Positions 25,695 through 35,437 are shown, counted from the first letter of the stretch. The stretch: DNA of 64,000 nucleotides from Paenibacillus sp. FSL R5-0912 (GCF_000758605.1 NZ_CP009282.1:496001-560000), one strand, 5' to 3'. The notes: a model not told the origin generated them from the letters alone. Numbers and translations: made by a program.

Positions 25695-26405
25695 ATGCGG
25701 TTTAAAGATGTATTCTCAATTATCGGTCCGGCCATGGTCGGACCTTCCAGTTCGCATACAGCGGGGGCGGCGCGGATCGGCAGAGCGGCACGCCAGGTGC
25801 TCGGTGAATTGCCGCGTACGGCAGAAGTCACGTTCTTCGGTTCTTTTGCGGCCACGTATCAGGGACATGGAACAGACCGGGCTATTGCCGGAGGTCTGCT
25901 GGACTTTACGACCGATGACCACCGGCTGCCGGATTCCATAGAGCTTGCGGCCGAAGCCGGAATGGAGATTTCCTTCGGCCAGGGAACGGGCCTATTCCCC
26001 CATCCCAATACGGTCCGCTTGCGGCTTACCGGCAGCGAGAGCGGCACAGAGCTGATGCTTACCGGGATTTCGATCGGCGGCGGAAATATCGAAATTGTTG
26101 ATATTGACGGGTTCGGCGTGAAGCTTACCGGCATGTATCCAACCGTGCTGATTAATCATATGGACTATCTGGGCGTACTGGCCAGCGTTACGGATGTAAT
26201 GCGGCAGGGCCAGTGCAATATTGGACATATGTCGCTGGACCGCAAGAACCGCAGCGGAGCAGCCTTGACGGTGCTGGAGCTGGATGAAGCCGCTACACCG
26301 GAGCTGCTGCGGAATCTGCGGGCGCTGCCGGCTGTGAAGTCCGTGAAAGTCGTCGATTTGAATGAACAGGCACATGAGCAGAAAGGAAAGGATATTACAT
26401 CATGA
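25695..26405 (+). CDS. sdaAB: L-serine ammonia-lyase, iron-sulfur-dependent, beta subunit
   Basis: 236 residues. The N-terminal part holds the family sequence IIGPAMVGPSSSHTAGAARIG, and an ACT-type regulatory domain forms the last 80 residues. With the alpha subunit it deaminates L-serine to pyruvate and ammonia. Its stop overlaps the ATG of sdaAA (ATGA), so the two are translationally coupled and made in equal amounts. GGGAGA lies eight bases before ATG 25695. Confidence 0.95.
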   Translation: MRFKDVFSIIGPAMVGPSSSHTAGAARIGRAARQVLGELPRTAEVTFFGSFAATYQGHGTDRAIAGGLLDFTTDDHRLPDSIELAAEAGMEISFGQGTGLFPHPNTVRLRLTGSESGTELMLTGISIGGGNIEIVDIDGFGVKLTGMYPTVLINHMDYLGVLASVTDVMRQGQCNIGHMSLDRKNRSGAALTVLELDEAATPELLRNLRALPAVKSVKVVDLNEQAHEQKGKDITS

Positions 26406-27280
26406 ATTTTCAAACACTCAGCCAGCTGGCTGTATTATGTGAAGAGCGGGGTCTGGGAATCGGCGCTCTGATGCTTGAGGAGCAGAGCGCGGAGTCTGGA
26501 CGTTCCAAGGAGCAGGAGTTCGCTACCATGAGCCAGTATTACGGCGTAATGAAGGAAGCGGTACACCGCGGCATGCATGAAGACACCACCTCACGCAGCG
26601 GTCTGACAGGACTTGACGCCCAGCGTGTGGCTGCTTACAATGCAGCGGATGAACCTTGCCTTGGCGGTCCTGCCGGCCAGGCCATGGCGTATGCTCTTGC
26701 GGTTTCGGAAGTGAATGCTTCCATGGGACGGATTATCGCTACGCCGACCGCAGGCTCCTGCGGAATCATCCCCGGGGTGTTCCTGAGCTGTCAGGAGCGC
26801 TTCGGCTGGGATGATGACTATATGGTAACCGGCCTGTTCGCGGCTGGAGCCATCGGGTATGTTATCGCCAACAATTCATTTGTATCGGGAGCAGAAGGCG
26901 GCTGCCAGGCTGAGGTCGGTTCGGCCATCGGGATGGCAGCGGGGGCTTTGACTGAAATGCGCGGCGGCACACCGGCGCAAGCCGTGCATGCCGTAGGGCT
27001 GGCACTGAAGAATACACTGGGGCTGATCTGTGATCCGGTGGGCGGACTTGTGGAGATTCCATGTATTGTCCGTAACGGCTTCGGTGCCGTCACGGCACTT
27101 GCTGCGGCCGATATGGCACTGGCCGGTGTCCGCAGTGTGATACCGTCCGATGAAGTGATCAAGGTCATGCTGGAGGTGGGCTCCGCCATGCCCGAGAAGC
27201 ACCGCGAGACGGCGGGGGGCGGACTGGCACAGACGCCAACCGGCCGCCGGATTATGAAGGATTTACGGAACAAGAAATAA
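26402..27280 (+). CDS. sdaAA: L-serine ammonia-lyase, iron-sulfur-dependent, alpha subunit
   Basis: 292-residue catalytic subunit. Conserved cysteines for the 4Fe-4S cluster are visible in TAGSCGIIPG, LICDPVGGLVEIPCI and nearby, together with MHEDTTSRSGLTG. Oxygen-labile in known enzymes. Coupled to sdaAB. Confidence 0.95.
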   Translation: MNFQTLSQLAVLCEERGLGIGALMLEEQSAESGRSKEQEFATMSQYYGVMKEAVHRGMHEDTTSRSGLTGLDAQRVAAYNAADEPCLGGPAGQAMAYALAVSEVNASMGRIIATPTAGSCGIIPGVFLSCQERFGWDDDYMVTGLFAAGAIGYVIANNSFVSGAEGGCQAEVGSAIGMAAGALTEMRGGTPAQAVHAVGLALKNTLGLICDPVGGLVEIPCIVRNGFGAVTALAAADMALAGVRSVIPSDEVIKVMLEVGSAMPEKHRETAGGGLAQTPTGRRIMKDLRNKK

Positions 27281-27316
27281 GCTGCGGCAGTTCTCGGACG
27301 GCGGCCATTTGCGGGG

Positions 27317-27619
27317 CTATAGCATACGAAACCGTTCAAGCTGATCCCACAGCCCCTCACGCCGGAGGATTTCCTCCTGCTTCGGTCCCATCAGGTCGAA
27401 GTGGGGAAAAGGCTGGCGGTTATGAATATATTGCGGCGGAAGACCGTTCTTCCTGCACCACTCCCTCAGGCGGGGGAGATCACTGCACCCGACCTTGGTC
27501 ACAGTGGTGATGTCAGGAAAACGCTTGTCTAGCCAGTAATGCGTAAGGAACGCGATTTCACCAGCGGAGACTGCTTGCTTCCAGCGGGCTAGTTCTGCTC
27601 TGTTAATGCCAAAGGCCAT
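27317..27619 (-). CDS. yneQ: YneQ family protein
   Basis: 100-residue protein matching the Bacillus YneQ family over its whole length: MAFGINRAELARWKQAV, EIAFLTHYWLDKRFP, TTVTKVGCSDLPRLREW and FPHFDLMGPKQEEILRREGL. Function is unknown. I use the ATG at 27619 because the family begins MAFGI. Two ATGs at 27628 and 27631 lie nearer to AAGG and cannot be excluded. It is divergent from ywbE. Confidence 0.82.
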   Translation of the reverse strand: MAFGINRAELARWKQAVSAGEIAFLTHYWLDKRFPDITTVTKVGCSDLPRLREWCRKNGLPPQYIHNRQPFPHFDLMGPKQEEILRREGLWDQLERFRML

Positions 27620-27698
27620 AGCTGTCATCATCCTTATTGATCATAGTGAATTGATTATATACAAGAATATAAGATATTTCCGGAAAGGGGAGAAGAAC

Positions 27699-27893
27699 AT
27701 GAACGGGCAAGTTAGAGCAGATATCCGCCCCGGACTTCAGGTTGATATTGTACTGAAGCAGGATCAGGCGACCGGCAAACTCACACATGGTGCGGTTAAA
27801 GACATTCTGACCAATTCGCCCCGCCATCCGCACGGAATCAAAGTGCGGCTGACTGACGGACAGGTAGGACGGGTCAAGAACATTACAGGCTAA
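27699..27893 (+). CDS. ywbE: YwbE family protein (DUF2196)
   Basis: 64-residue protein, NGQVRADIRPGLQVDIVLKQ followed by TGKLTHGAVKDILTNSP and HPHGIKVRLTDGQVGRV, which is the YwbE family in full. It looks like a small beta-barrel of KOW type. Function unproven. ATG 27699 has AAAGGGGAG upstream. Confidence 0.88.
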   Translation: MNGQVRADIRPGLQVDIVLKQDQATGKLTHGAVKDILTNSPRHPHGIKVRLTDGQVGRVKNITG

Positions 27894-27913
27894 GCAGTAT
27901 ACAGAAGAATGAA

Positions 27914-27977
27914 GAAGCGCCGCGAGCCGGGGCGGCTGTGTCCCTTGGGCAGCCGCCAGGGTAAGAGGCGCTTTTTG
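27914..27977. terminator. terminator between ywbE and the HNH gene
   Basis: AAGCGCC (27914-27920) / GGCGCTT (27967-27973) with an inner GGCGGCTG/CAGCCGCC stem and a T run. Convergent genes. Confidence 0.75.
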
Positions 27978-28004
27978 ATTTGCGTACAGGATCATGAGCC
28001 CTGC

Positions 28005-28808
28005 TTAGCGGCCCATGAATTCCTCTACATACTGGTCTGCCTTGGTCTGATTACATAAATTGCAGGCGCAGACACAGTTGTCCGGTGTAGTGTGCCCGCC
28101 CTTGGCACGGGGCAGCAGATGGTCAATGGTATCCCCGTATAAGCCGCAGAAATAGCAGATATACTGGTCCCGGGTCAGAATATAGGCGCGGAAATCCTTA
28201 TTGCTGTATAAGCGGCGGATCGTACGGCGGTTCACGACAACTGCGGCATGCTCCCGGACAAGCGTTACCGCAAGCGCAAGATCGATCTCCTGATGCCAGC
28301 GCCGGCCTTTGTCGCTGTGCCCGCGCATCAGAATCATACCCTTGCCTGAAGGGATGAGCGCAGAGGCATCCTGGGGATCGGGCTTCGGTCCGCGCTGCTG
28401 GGGGATCGTGCGTCCCGTTTCTGCACTGCGCGGACGGGCCTTGCCCTTGAGGCCGGAGGTACCCGGGCTGCTGCGGCCTTCCTTGGCACGTTCTGGCAAG
28501 GAAGGCTGCCGGACCGGGGCAGCAGGCGGTTTGACAGCTCCGGAGCCCGCTGCAGAGATCGAGACCAGTGTCTTATCCCGCTTGGCAGTCCCCGTACCGG
28601 GCGGACGCTCCGGCAGTGCGGGTGCCGCACTTGCACGCAGCGGCGCAGCCGCAGGCCCCGCTTCGCGTAGCTTGCGGCATTCCCGGCAGGCTCCGCGACG
28701 GGAGATTCCCTTGGAGCGCTTGCCTGTGCGTCTGCGGAATTCGGAGAGCGGCTTAAGCTGATGGCAATAGGCACATTGTTTGGATGGAGGAAGAATAGTT
28801 TCAGTCAT
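28005..28808 (-). CDS. HNH endonuclease with N-terminal zinc-ribbon-like module
   Basis: 267 residues from ATG 28808. The N-terminal CAYCHQLKPLSEF followed by GACRECRKL forms a CxxC-CxxC module. A Pro/Ala/Gly/Ser-rich linker of about 90 residues follows, then a C-terminal HNH domain with CYFCG, TIDHLLPRAKGG and NCVCACNLCNQTK. Such HNH proteins are stand-alone chromosomal genes in many Paenibacillus. The frame stays open upstream to 29027 (340 residues), but that lead is hydrophobic and unlike the family. Neither start has a strong ribosome-binding site. Possible nuclease, target unknown. Confidence 0.78.
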   Translation of the reverse strand: MTETILPPSKQCAYCHQLKPLSEFRRRTGKRSKGISRRGACRECRKLREAGPAAAPLRASAAPALPERPPGTGTAKRDKTLVSISAAGSGAVKPPAAPVRQPSLPERAKEGRSSPGTSGLKGKARPRSAETGRTIPQQRGPKPDPQDASALIPSGKGMILMRGHSDKGRRWHQEIDLALAVTLVREHAAVVVNRRTIRRLYSNKDFRAYILTRDQYICYFCGLYGDTIDHLLPRAKGGHTTPDNCVCACNLCNQTKADQYVEEFMGR

Positions 28809-29099
28809 AAGTATACTTGGCAGGACGGCACTCAGCCGCAACTGTCCAATCCCTTCTGTATTTTGAAATAGCAACTTATTTACGGTAGACCGCCATGTGA
28901 TTTCATTGATTTGATAATAGTATAGCGTAAAGCACAGGTATTCACACAGCAGGCGCCAAAAGGCGCTAATCTCCCGGGCTGTGACATCCTTCTTCGCAGT
29001 CTTGAGGAAAAACCCGTAAACTCGCAAAGTAAGGCTGTAAAGCGATGATGTGGCTTGTACAGGAATACAATAATTATGAACCAGAGAGGAGGAAGCTGA

Positions 29100-29582
29100 A
29101 TGACCGTTAGTGAAAAAAAGCCCGGGGCCGTAAGACTGCTGTTTGTGCTTCAGGCATTCTTAGGCCTTGGAGCTGTCGCCGGAGGGCTGCTCCTGCTCGC
29201 CGATCCCAGTGGTGAGATGATTGGAATGCCGGCTTCCATACTGGAAAGATCGCCGTTTGACAGTTATGCAATTCCCGGCATTCTGCTGCTGGTCATTTTT
29301 GGGCTGCTGCCGCTAATGGTGCTCTATGGTCTTTTTAAGCAGCCTGAGTGGTCTTGGGGCTATGCGCTGACCCCGTTTAAGGCGCTGCATGCAGCATGGA
29401 GCTTCTCGCTTTATGTCGGCTTTGGGCAGATTATCTGGATTATGGTGCAGACGTATATGATGGATACAGTCAGTATTGTTCATGTTTTCTACATGTCTCT
29501 GGGCATGCTGGTTCAGATCGTTACGCTGCTGCCTGCGGTACAGAGATATTTTATGCTGGACGGCCGTTCTGAAAGAAGTTAG
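29100..29582 (+). CDS. hypothetical four-helix membrane protein
   Basis: 160 residues with about four hydrophobic segments (LFVLQAFLGLGAVAGGLLLL, IPGILLLVIFGLLPLMVLYG and two later). ATG 29100 follows GAGGAGGAAG. No named family recognised. The LacI gene begins 54 bp downstream, which allows co-transcription. Confidence 0.75.
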   Translation: MTVSEKKPGAVRLLFVLQAFLGLGAVAGGLLLLADPSGEMIGMPASILERSPFDSYAIPGILLLVIFGLLPLMVLYGLFKQPEWSWGYALTPFKALHAAWSFSLYVGFGQIIWIMVQTYMMDTVSIVHVFYMSLGMLVQIVTLLPAVQRYFMLDGRSERS

Positions 29583-29635
29583 AATGACAGTGAACATAAA
29601 AGGGCTTTCATTTGGGCCGCGGGAGTGAACCGGAA

Positions 29636-30652
29636 GTGACTACCATATATGATATTGCCAAAAGAACCGGCTATTCACCAACCACGGTATCCAAGGCGTT
29701 CAATAACTACTCTGACGTGCGGGAGAAGACGCGGCAGGAAATACTGCGTACCGCGCAGGAAATGGGATATCTTCCCAATGCGCATGCGCGTACACTGACG
29801 ACCAAGAAATCCTGGACGATCGGTGTGCTGTTTGTGGAGAACACGGGAGCGGGAATCCGCCATCCTTTCTTCAGTGCAGTTATTGAGAGCTTCAAGCAGG
29901 TTGCCGTAGCCAAGGGTTACGCCCTCATGTTTATCTCGAAGGATGTCGGCGGCAAGCAGAGCGGATATCTGGAGAACTGCCGGATTCGCGGAGTCGATGG
30001 GGTTGTGGTGTTCCTTTCCGATTATGAGGATCCTTATTTCCGGGAGCTTCTGGAGAGTGATATTCCTACAGTGGTTCTCGATTTCGAAACGGCGTTGTCG
30101 CATACGGTCTGCTCGGATAATATGACTGGTGCACTGCAGGCAGTGGAATATCTGGTGTCGCTCGGACACCGCAGAATTGCCCATATTTCGGGAGGCGGGA
30201 ATACGTATCCGGGACAACAGCGGGAGCTGGGGTATAGAACGGCGATGGAGCAGCAGGGTCTTGAGGTGCCGGACGAATATGTTGCCGAGGGAGCATTCTA
30301 CTCTCTGGAGAACGGCTACGGCGCAATGAAGTCTTTGCTTGAGCTGCCGGAACGGCCGACGGCTGTTTTTGCTTCAGGTGACTTGCTTGCACTGGGTGCC
30401 GTGATGGCTGCCAAGGATCAGGGCCTGTCTGTACCGGAGGATATTTCAGTCATGGGTTATGATGATATTGAGCTTGCCGGATATGTTACACCTGCGCTGA
30501 CCACTGTCCGCCAGAACACGGAGCTGCTGGGTACCCGGGCGGCGGAGCTTTTACTGGCTTCGGTGAACGGCCCGCGTACAAATCAGGAGGCGCTAGTTCT
30601 GCCTGTAGAGATCATCGTCAGAGATTCCTGTGCACCGCCGGGCAAGAGATAA
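29636..30652 (+). CDS. LacI-family transcriptional regulator
   Basis: 338-residue repressor. The HTH reads TIYDIAKRTGYSPTTVSKAF, the hinge helix lies at LPNAHARTLTT, and a periplasmic-binding-like sugar domain follows (GVLFVENTGAGIRHPFF, VVFLSDYEDPYF, FASGDLLALGAV, ISVMGYDDIELAGYVTPALT). The start GTG 29636 has GGGAG upstream. An upstream TTG at 29612 adds an unlikely lead. It is followed 36 bp later by a 22-bp perfect palindrome and then GH30 and phosphorylase genes, so it most likely controls them and responds to a glucan-derived sugar. Confidence 0.92.
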   Translation: MTTIYDIAKRTGYSPTTVSKAFNNYSDVREKTRQEILRTAQEMGYLPNAHARTLTTKKSWTIGVLFVENTGAGIRHPFFSAVIESFKQVAVAKGYALMFISKDVGGKQSGYLENCRIRGVDGVVVFLSDYEDPYFRELLESDIPTVVLDFETALSHTVCSDNMTGALQAVEYLVSLGHRRIAHISGGGNTYPGQQRELGYRTAMEQQGLEVPDEYVAEGAFYSLENGYGAMKSLLELPERPTAVFASGDLLALGAVMAAKDQGLSVPEDISVMGYDDIELAGYVTPALTTVRQNTELLGTRAAELLLASVNGPRTNQEALVLPVEIIVRDSCAPPGKR

Positions 30653-30688
30653 AAATGCGTTCAACCGGGAATGCATTTTTTTTCGGCA

Positions 30689-30710
30689 AAATCGAAACCG
30701 GTTTCGATTT
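30689..30710. promoter_or_regulatory. 22-bp perfect palindrome, probable LacI-family operator
   Basis: Centre ACCGGT with arms AATCGAAACC / GGTTTCGATT; each arm extends one further A or T. Perfect symmetry and the central CG are typical of LacI/GalR operators. It lies between the regulator gene and the GH30 gene. Confidence 0.8.
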
Positions 30711-30754
30711 CTTTCGTTTTTATTCCGTTTTTAAATTATGAAGGAGTGAACCAC

Positions 30755-32098
30755 ATGCTAACCGTCCAAACCGTAGTAACCGCCAAAGATACAGCAGATC
30801 GTCTGAGCTCCAGGCAAGGTATTCAGTTCAAGGCAGGAATCCCCGGTACAACAGCAGATATACTGCTGCAGCCGGAGCAGGAGTTTCAAACAATTATTGG
30901 TTTTGGCGGCGCTTTCACTGAAGCGGCTGCGTATACCTTGTCCCGGATGAGTCCGGAGAAACGGGCGGAGGTCATCCGGCGTTATTTTCACCCTGTGGAC
31001 GGGCTGAATTACAGTATGGGCCGCGTGCATATTCACAGCTGTGACTTCGCGCTCGGCAACTATACCTATGTGCAGGATGAGGATACGGAGCTTGCGACCT
31101 TCGATATTTCGCATGATCACCAGTGGGTCCTGCCGCTCATTAAGGATGCTATGGAGGTCAAAGGCGGGCCCTTCACGATGCTGGCTTCGCCTTGGAGCCC
31201 GCCGGCCTGGATGAAAACGAACGGGGAGATGAATAACGGCGGTTCGCTGAAGCCGGAATATGCTGCAGTCTGGGCGCGCTATTATACCAAATTCATCGAG
31301 GCTTACCGCAAAGAGGGCGTTCCGGTCTGGGCGGTATCGGTGCAGAATGAGCCGGCGGCAGTGCAGACCTGGGACTCCTGTGTATACACTGCTGAAGAAG
31401 AACGCGATTTCGTCAAAAACCACCTCGGCCCTGTAATGCGTGAGGCCGGAATGGAGGATGTGAACATCATCATCTGGGATCACAACCGCGATATTATGAT
31501 TGAGCGTGTGACTCCGATTCTGTCCGATCCGGAAGCAGCGCAGTATGTATGGGGGACCGGAATCCACTGGTACGGCGGCGAGGAGTTCGACAAAGTGGAG
31601 AAGGTGCATGAGCTTTTCCCGGATAAGCATGTGCTCTTCACCGAAGGCTGCCAGGAAGGCGGAGTGCGTCTGGGGGAATGGTTCACGGGTGAGCGCTACG
31701 GCCGGAATATGATCGGCGATCTGAATGCCTGGACAGAGGGGTATCTGGACTGGAATCTGGTGCTGGATGAGACGGGCGGACCGAACCACGTGGGGAATCT
31801 CTGTGATGCTCCGGTGATTGCGGATACGACTACGGACGAGGTTCACTATAACAGCTCGTATTATTACATCGGGCATTTCAGCAAATTTATTGCTCCGGGT
31901 GCTGTGCGGATCGGACTGCAGTCGGCTGCCGAAGGCGTGCTGTCAGCGGCGTTCCGCAATCCGGATGGCAGTATCGCTGTTGTACTGATGAATGAAGGCG
32001 AAGCAGAACGCTCCCTGACGCTTGGCTTCGGCGGTGAAATCGCTGAGTGCACATTGCCGGCACATTCCATTGCCACACATCTGATTTCGCAAGGTTAA
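30755..32098 (+). CDS. GH30-family glycoside hydrolase, cytoplasmic
   Basis: 447-residue glycoside hydrolase of family 30, which contains glucosylceramidases and beta-1,6-glucanases. The family start IIGFGGAFTEAAAYTLSRMS, the acid/base Glu in SVQNEPAAVQTWDSC (about residue 199) and the nucleophile Glu in LFTEGCQEGG (about 297) are intact. The start is ATG 30755, with GAAGGAGTGAA upstream. There is no signal peptide, so it acts on sugars already imported. It lies downstream of a LacI operator and 103 bp before a glycoside phosphorylase gene. The exact linkage is inferred. Confidence 0.9.
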   Translation: MLTVQTVVTAKDTADRLSSRQGIQFKAGIPGTTADILLQPEQEFQTIIGFGGAFTEAAAYTLSRMSPEKRAEVIRRYFHPVDGLNYSMGRVHIHSCDFALGNYTYVQDEDTELATFDISHDHQWVLPLIKDAMEVKGGPFTMLASPWSPPAWMKTNGEMNNGGSLKPEYAAVWARYYTKFIEAYRKEGVPVWAVSVQNEPAAVQTWDSCVYTAEEERDFVKNHLGPVMREAGMEDVNIIIWDHNRDIMIERVTPILSDPEAAQYVWGTGIHWYGGEEFDKVEKVHELFPDKHVLFTEGCQEGGVRLGEWFTGERYGRNMIGDLNAWTEGYLDWNLVLDETGGPNHVGNLCDAPVIADTTTDEVHYNSSYYYIGHFSKFIAPGAVRIGLQSAAEGVLSAAFRNPDGSIAVVLMNEGEAERSLTLGFGGEIAECTLPAHSIATHLISQG

Positions 32099-32201
32099 GC
32101 CAGCTGGAAGCAGACCTTGAGAAGATGAACAGAAACGAAGCGGATGGATTCAAAACAGAGTACGAAAGCGTTTATCAACATACTTTTAGGAGGACTTAAG
32201 C

Positions 32202-35200
32202 ATGAGCCATTATTATTTCGATTCAGGTAAATTTGTCATAGAGCAGTTCCACGAAGGCAAACCGTTCGCCAGCTTCCTGCCCGGACTTGCCGGATTGAAG
32301 GGGATCCCGATGTGGACGTTCTACGTGAACCGGGGTCAAGCAATCAGCAGCTTCGGAGTACGGGACAAAAATTCGCCGATTATGGAGTTCTCTCCAGCCA
32401 ATATTTCGTATAAGAATGTAGCCTCCACCGGATTCCGCACCTTCATCAAGTTGAAGGGTACAGCAGAAATCTATGAGCCGTTCCAGTCGGCACGCCCTGA
32501 CCCGGCGGCCAAGCGGATCATGACGATCCTGCCGAATGGACTGACCATTGAGGAGTCACATGCAGGACATGGGCTGAAGACGACGGTGCACTACTTCAAC
32601 CTGCCGGGTGATGATTATGCCGCGCTGATCCGGCAGGTGGAGATCGAGAATATCAGCGGGATAGCGCTGGAGCTGGAGCTGCTGGACGGTCTTCCGGAGG
32701 TTCTTCCCTTCGGCGTAGCGAACGGGGGCTACAAAGAGATGGGCAACCTGCTGCGCAGCTGGATGGATGTGTATAACCTGGAGAACGGAATTCCGTTCTA
32801 CAAGCTGCGCTCCAGCACGAATGACGATGCGGAAATGAGCCTGATTGAGAGCGGGCACTTCTATCTCTCCTCCACAACGGAAGGAGAACAGCTGTATCCG
32901 GTCGTAGATTATGAAGTAATCTTCGGCGGGAATACTTCGCTGACGTATCCGGACCGCTTCGCGGAGCTTCCGCTCGCGGAGCTGCTTGCACAGGCCCAAT
33001 ATCCGGCCAACAAGGTGCCGTGCGGCTTCAGCGGCGCATCCAGAACACTTGCACCGGGAGCTTCGCTGAAGCTGAATACGATCATTGGACATGTAAATGA
33101 TATTGCCAGAATTAATCATCGGGCGGCTGAACTCTGCCGGGAAGATTATTTTACCGCCAAGGCACAGGAAGCGGCCAGTTTGACCGAGGATTTAACGGCG
33201 GATATTGCTACACATACCTCCTCGCCGCTGTTCGATGCTTATTGCCGCCAGTCTTATCTCGACAACTTCCTGCGCGGGGGCTATCCGTTTATTTTTGATA
33301 ACGGCGGTGAAGGCTTCGTTGTACATCTATACTCGCGCAAGCATGGCGATATGGAACGGGATTATAACTTCTTCTCGCTGGCGCCTGAATACTATTCGCA
33401 GGGCAACGGCAATTTCCGTGATATGAACCAGAACCGGCGCAGCGATGTGTTCTTCCACCCGAAGGTGGGCAGCTTCAACATCAAGATGTTCTATAGTCTG
33501 ATTCAGGCTGACGGCTATAATCCGCTAAGCGTGCAGGGTACCAGCTTTGAAATTCTGCCGGGTGAGGGAGAGAAGCTTACAGCATGGGTTGCCGGGGCGC
33601 TTGCGGAGCATCATGCCGGATTTGAGCGGCTGCTGGCCGGACGCTTCACACCAGGGAGCCTGATTAACTACATTGCGGATCACAATATTGCTTTGAACAT
33701 TAGTGAGCAGGAATTCCTCAGCGGTGTGCTTGCCCTGTCACAGCAGAACATTGAAGCCGCCTTCGGAGAAGGCTTCTGGTCCGATCACTGGACCTACAAT
33801 CTTGATCTGGTGGAAGGTTACCTGGATATTTATCCGGAACGGCAGGAGGCGCTGCTGTTCGGGGACGAGACTTATACGTTCTATGACAGCCCGGCTTATG
33901 TGCTGCCGCGCAGCGAGAAATATGTAATCAGCGGCGGGCGGGTGCGGCAATTCGGGGCACTGCTGGAGGATGAAGAGAAGCTGCACAAGCTGAAGCGCAA
34001 GGCCAGCGATACCCAGTGGCTGCGCACACAAGGCGGCCACGGGGAGATCTACCGGACCAGCCTGTTTGTGAAGATGCTGTCGCTTGCCATGAACAAATTT
34101 GCCACGCTTGATCCTTACGGCATGGGTGTAGAGATGGAGGGCAACAAGCCGGGCTGGAATGATGCCATGAACGGGCTGCCGGGACTGGTCGGGTCCGGAA
34201 TGAGCGAGACCTTTGAACTCAAGCGGATGCTTGTGTTCATGCTGGAAGCGCTGGAGAACGGCGCGGATCTTCCTTCAGCAGTAGCGCTTCCGTTAGAGAT
34301 GGCTTCGCTGCTTGAGCAGGTGAACCGTGCTGTAACTGAAGTGCTTGACGGCTCACTGGCCCAATTCCCGTATTGGGACCGCGTAGCTTCGGCGCGCGAG
34401 GCTTACCGGGCAGAGATCCGCTTCGGAATTGCAGGCGAGACTGCGGAAATCTCCCTTGGGGTCATCCGTGAGGCAATGGGCAAATGGCTGCGTAAGGTGG
34501 ATGAGGGGATTGAGCGTGCGGTAGGGATTGGCGGCGGACTGGTTCCGACCTATTTCCGCTTTGAGGCAACACGGTTCCAGCCTGTAACGGATGAAGCCGG
34601 AGAGCCGGTCATCAGCGGCTACGGGCTGCCGAAGGCTCTGGTCGAAGAGTTCGAAGCTGCTGCTCTGCCGTATTTCCTGGAAGGCCCTGCCCGCTGGCTC
34701 AAAACGCTGGACAGCAAGGAAACCGCCAAGGGAATCTACAGCAAAGTGAAACAGAGCGGGCTCTTTGATCCGGTTACATCGATGTACCGGACTTCAGTGT
34801 CGCTGGAAGAGGAATCGCATGAGATCGGGCGCATCCGGGCCTTCACACCGGGCTGGCAGGAACGGGAGTCCAACTTCCTGCACATGTCGTACAAATATTT
34901 GCTTGAGCTGCTGAAAGCGGGGCTGTACGACGAATTCTACAGCGAGCTGAAGACCTCGCTGATTCCGTTCCTTGACCCTGAGGTCTACGGTCGCAGTACA
35001 CTGGAGAATTCCTCGTTCATCTCAACAGGCGGCAATCCGGATCCTGCAACGCATGGCAGGGGTTTTGTTGCCCGTCTGAGCGGCTCTACGGCGGAGTTTC
35101 TGAGCATGTGGAGAACGATGATGGCCGGCAGCCGTCTGTTCTCTGTGGAAGACGGCGAGTTAACACTGCAGTTGAATCCGGCCCTTCCCGGCTGGCTGTT

Positions 35201-35429
35201 TGATGAGCAGGGCAACCTGTCCTTCACCCTGCTGGGCGGTACGGAAGTGACGTATTATAATCCGCGTCATGCTGATACCTTCGGCGGCAGCAAGGCGGTC
35301 ATTCAGAATCTGGCGCTGCAATTCCGCAGCGGTGAGGAACGCCTGATTGCCGGCGGTCTGCTGCGCGGAGGGGATGCCGAGGCATTGCGGCGCGGAGAGA
35401 TTGCCGCAATCCGTGCGGTAATGGAATAA
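32202..35429 (+). CDS. glycoside phosphorylase, GH94/GH149/GH161 group
   Basis: 1075-residue cytoplasmic phosphorylase that would cleave a beta-glucoside with phosphate to give alpha-glucose 1-phosphate. The motif KPGWNDAMNGLPG (catalytic Asp near residue 655) matches the WND motif of cellobiose phosphorylases, and the N-terminal beta-sandwich (WTFYVNRGQAISSFGVRDKN) fits too. Cellobiose and laminaribiose phosphorylases of GH94 are about 800-900 residues. The greater length fits GH149 or GH161 (beta-1,3-glucan or oligoglucan phosphorylases), and GH161 is known from Paenibacillus. A strong TTTTAGGAGGACTTAAGC site precedes ATG 32202. Family choice is inference from length and context. Confidence 0.85.
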   Translation: MSHYYFDSGKFVIEQFHEGKPFASFLPGLAGLKGIPMWTFYVNRGQAISSFGVRDKNSPIMEFSPANISYKNVASTGFRTFIKLKGTAEIYEPFQSARPDPAAKRIMTILPNGLTIEESHAGHGLKTTVHYFNLPGDDYAALIRQVEIENISGIALELELLDGLPEVLPFGVANGGYKEMGNLLRSWMDVYNLENGIPFYKLRSSTNDDAEMSLIESGHFYLSSTTEGEQLYPVVDYEVIFGGNTSLTYPDRFAELPLAELLAQAQYPANKVPCGFSGASRTLAPGASLKLNTIIGHVNDIARINHRAAELCREDYFTAKAQEAASLTEDLTADIATHTSSPLFDAYCRQSYLDNFLRGGYPFIFDNGGEGFVVHLYSRKHGDMERDYNFFSLAPEYYSQGNGNFRDMNQNRRSDVFFHPKVGSFNIKMFYSLIQADGYNPLSVQGTSFEILPGEGEKLTAWVAGALAEHHAGFERLLAGRFTPGSLINYIADHNIALNISEQEFLSGVLALSQQNIEAAFGEGFWSDHWTYNLDLVEGYLDIYPERQEALLFGDETYTFYDSPAYVLPRSEKYVISGGRVRQFGALLEDEEKLHKLKRKASDTQWLRTQGGHGEIYRTSLFVKMLSLAMNKFATLDPYGMGVEMEGNKPGWNDAMNGLPGLVGSGMSETFELKRMLVFMLEALENGADLPSAVALPLEMASLLEQVNRAVTEVLDGSLAQFPYWDRVASAREAYRAEIRFGIAGETAEISLGVIREAMGKWLRKVDEGIERAVGIGGGLVPTYFRFEATRFQPVTDEAGEPVISGYGLPKALVEEFEAAALPYFLEGPARWLKTLDSKETAKGIYSKVKQSGLFDPVTSMYRTSVSLEEESHEIGRIRAFTPGWQERESNFLHMSYKYLLELLKAGLYDEFYSELKTSLIPFLDPEVYGRSTLENSSFISTGGNPDPATHGRGFVARLSGSTAEFLSMWRTMMAGSRLFSVEDGELTLQLNPALPGWLFDEQGNLSFTLLGGTEVTYYNPRHADTFGGSKAVIQNLALQFRSGEERLIAGGLLRGGDAEALRRGEIAAIRAVME

Positions 35430-35437
35430 TTAGAGTC

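Noticed and set aside
28809..29027. Extended N-terminus of the HNH protein
   Set aside because: The extra 73 residues are hydrophobic and unlike HNH relatives. The CxxC module begins just after ATG 28808.
32160..32180. cre site before the phosphorylase gene
   Set aside because: ACGAAAGCGTTTATC resembles cre but has about three mismatches including the outer positions, weaker than the site at 36420.
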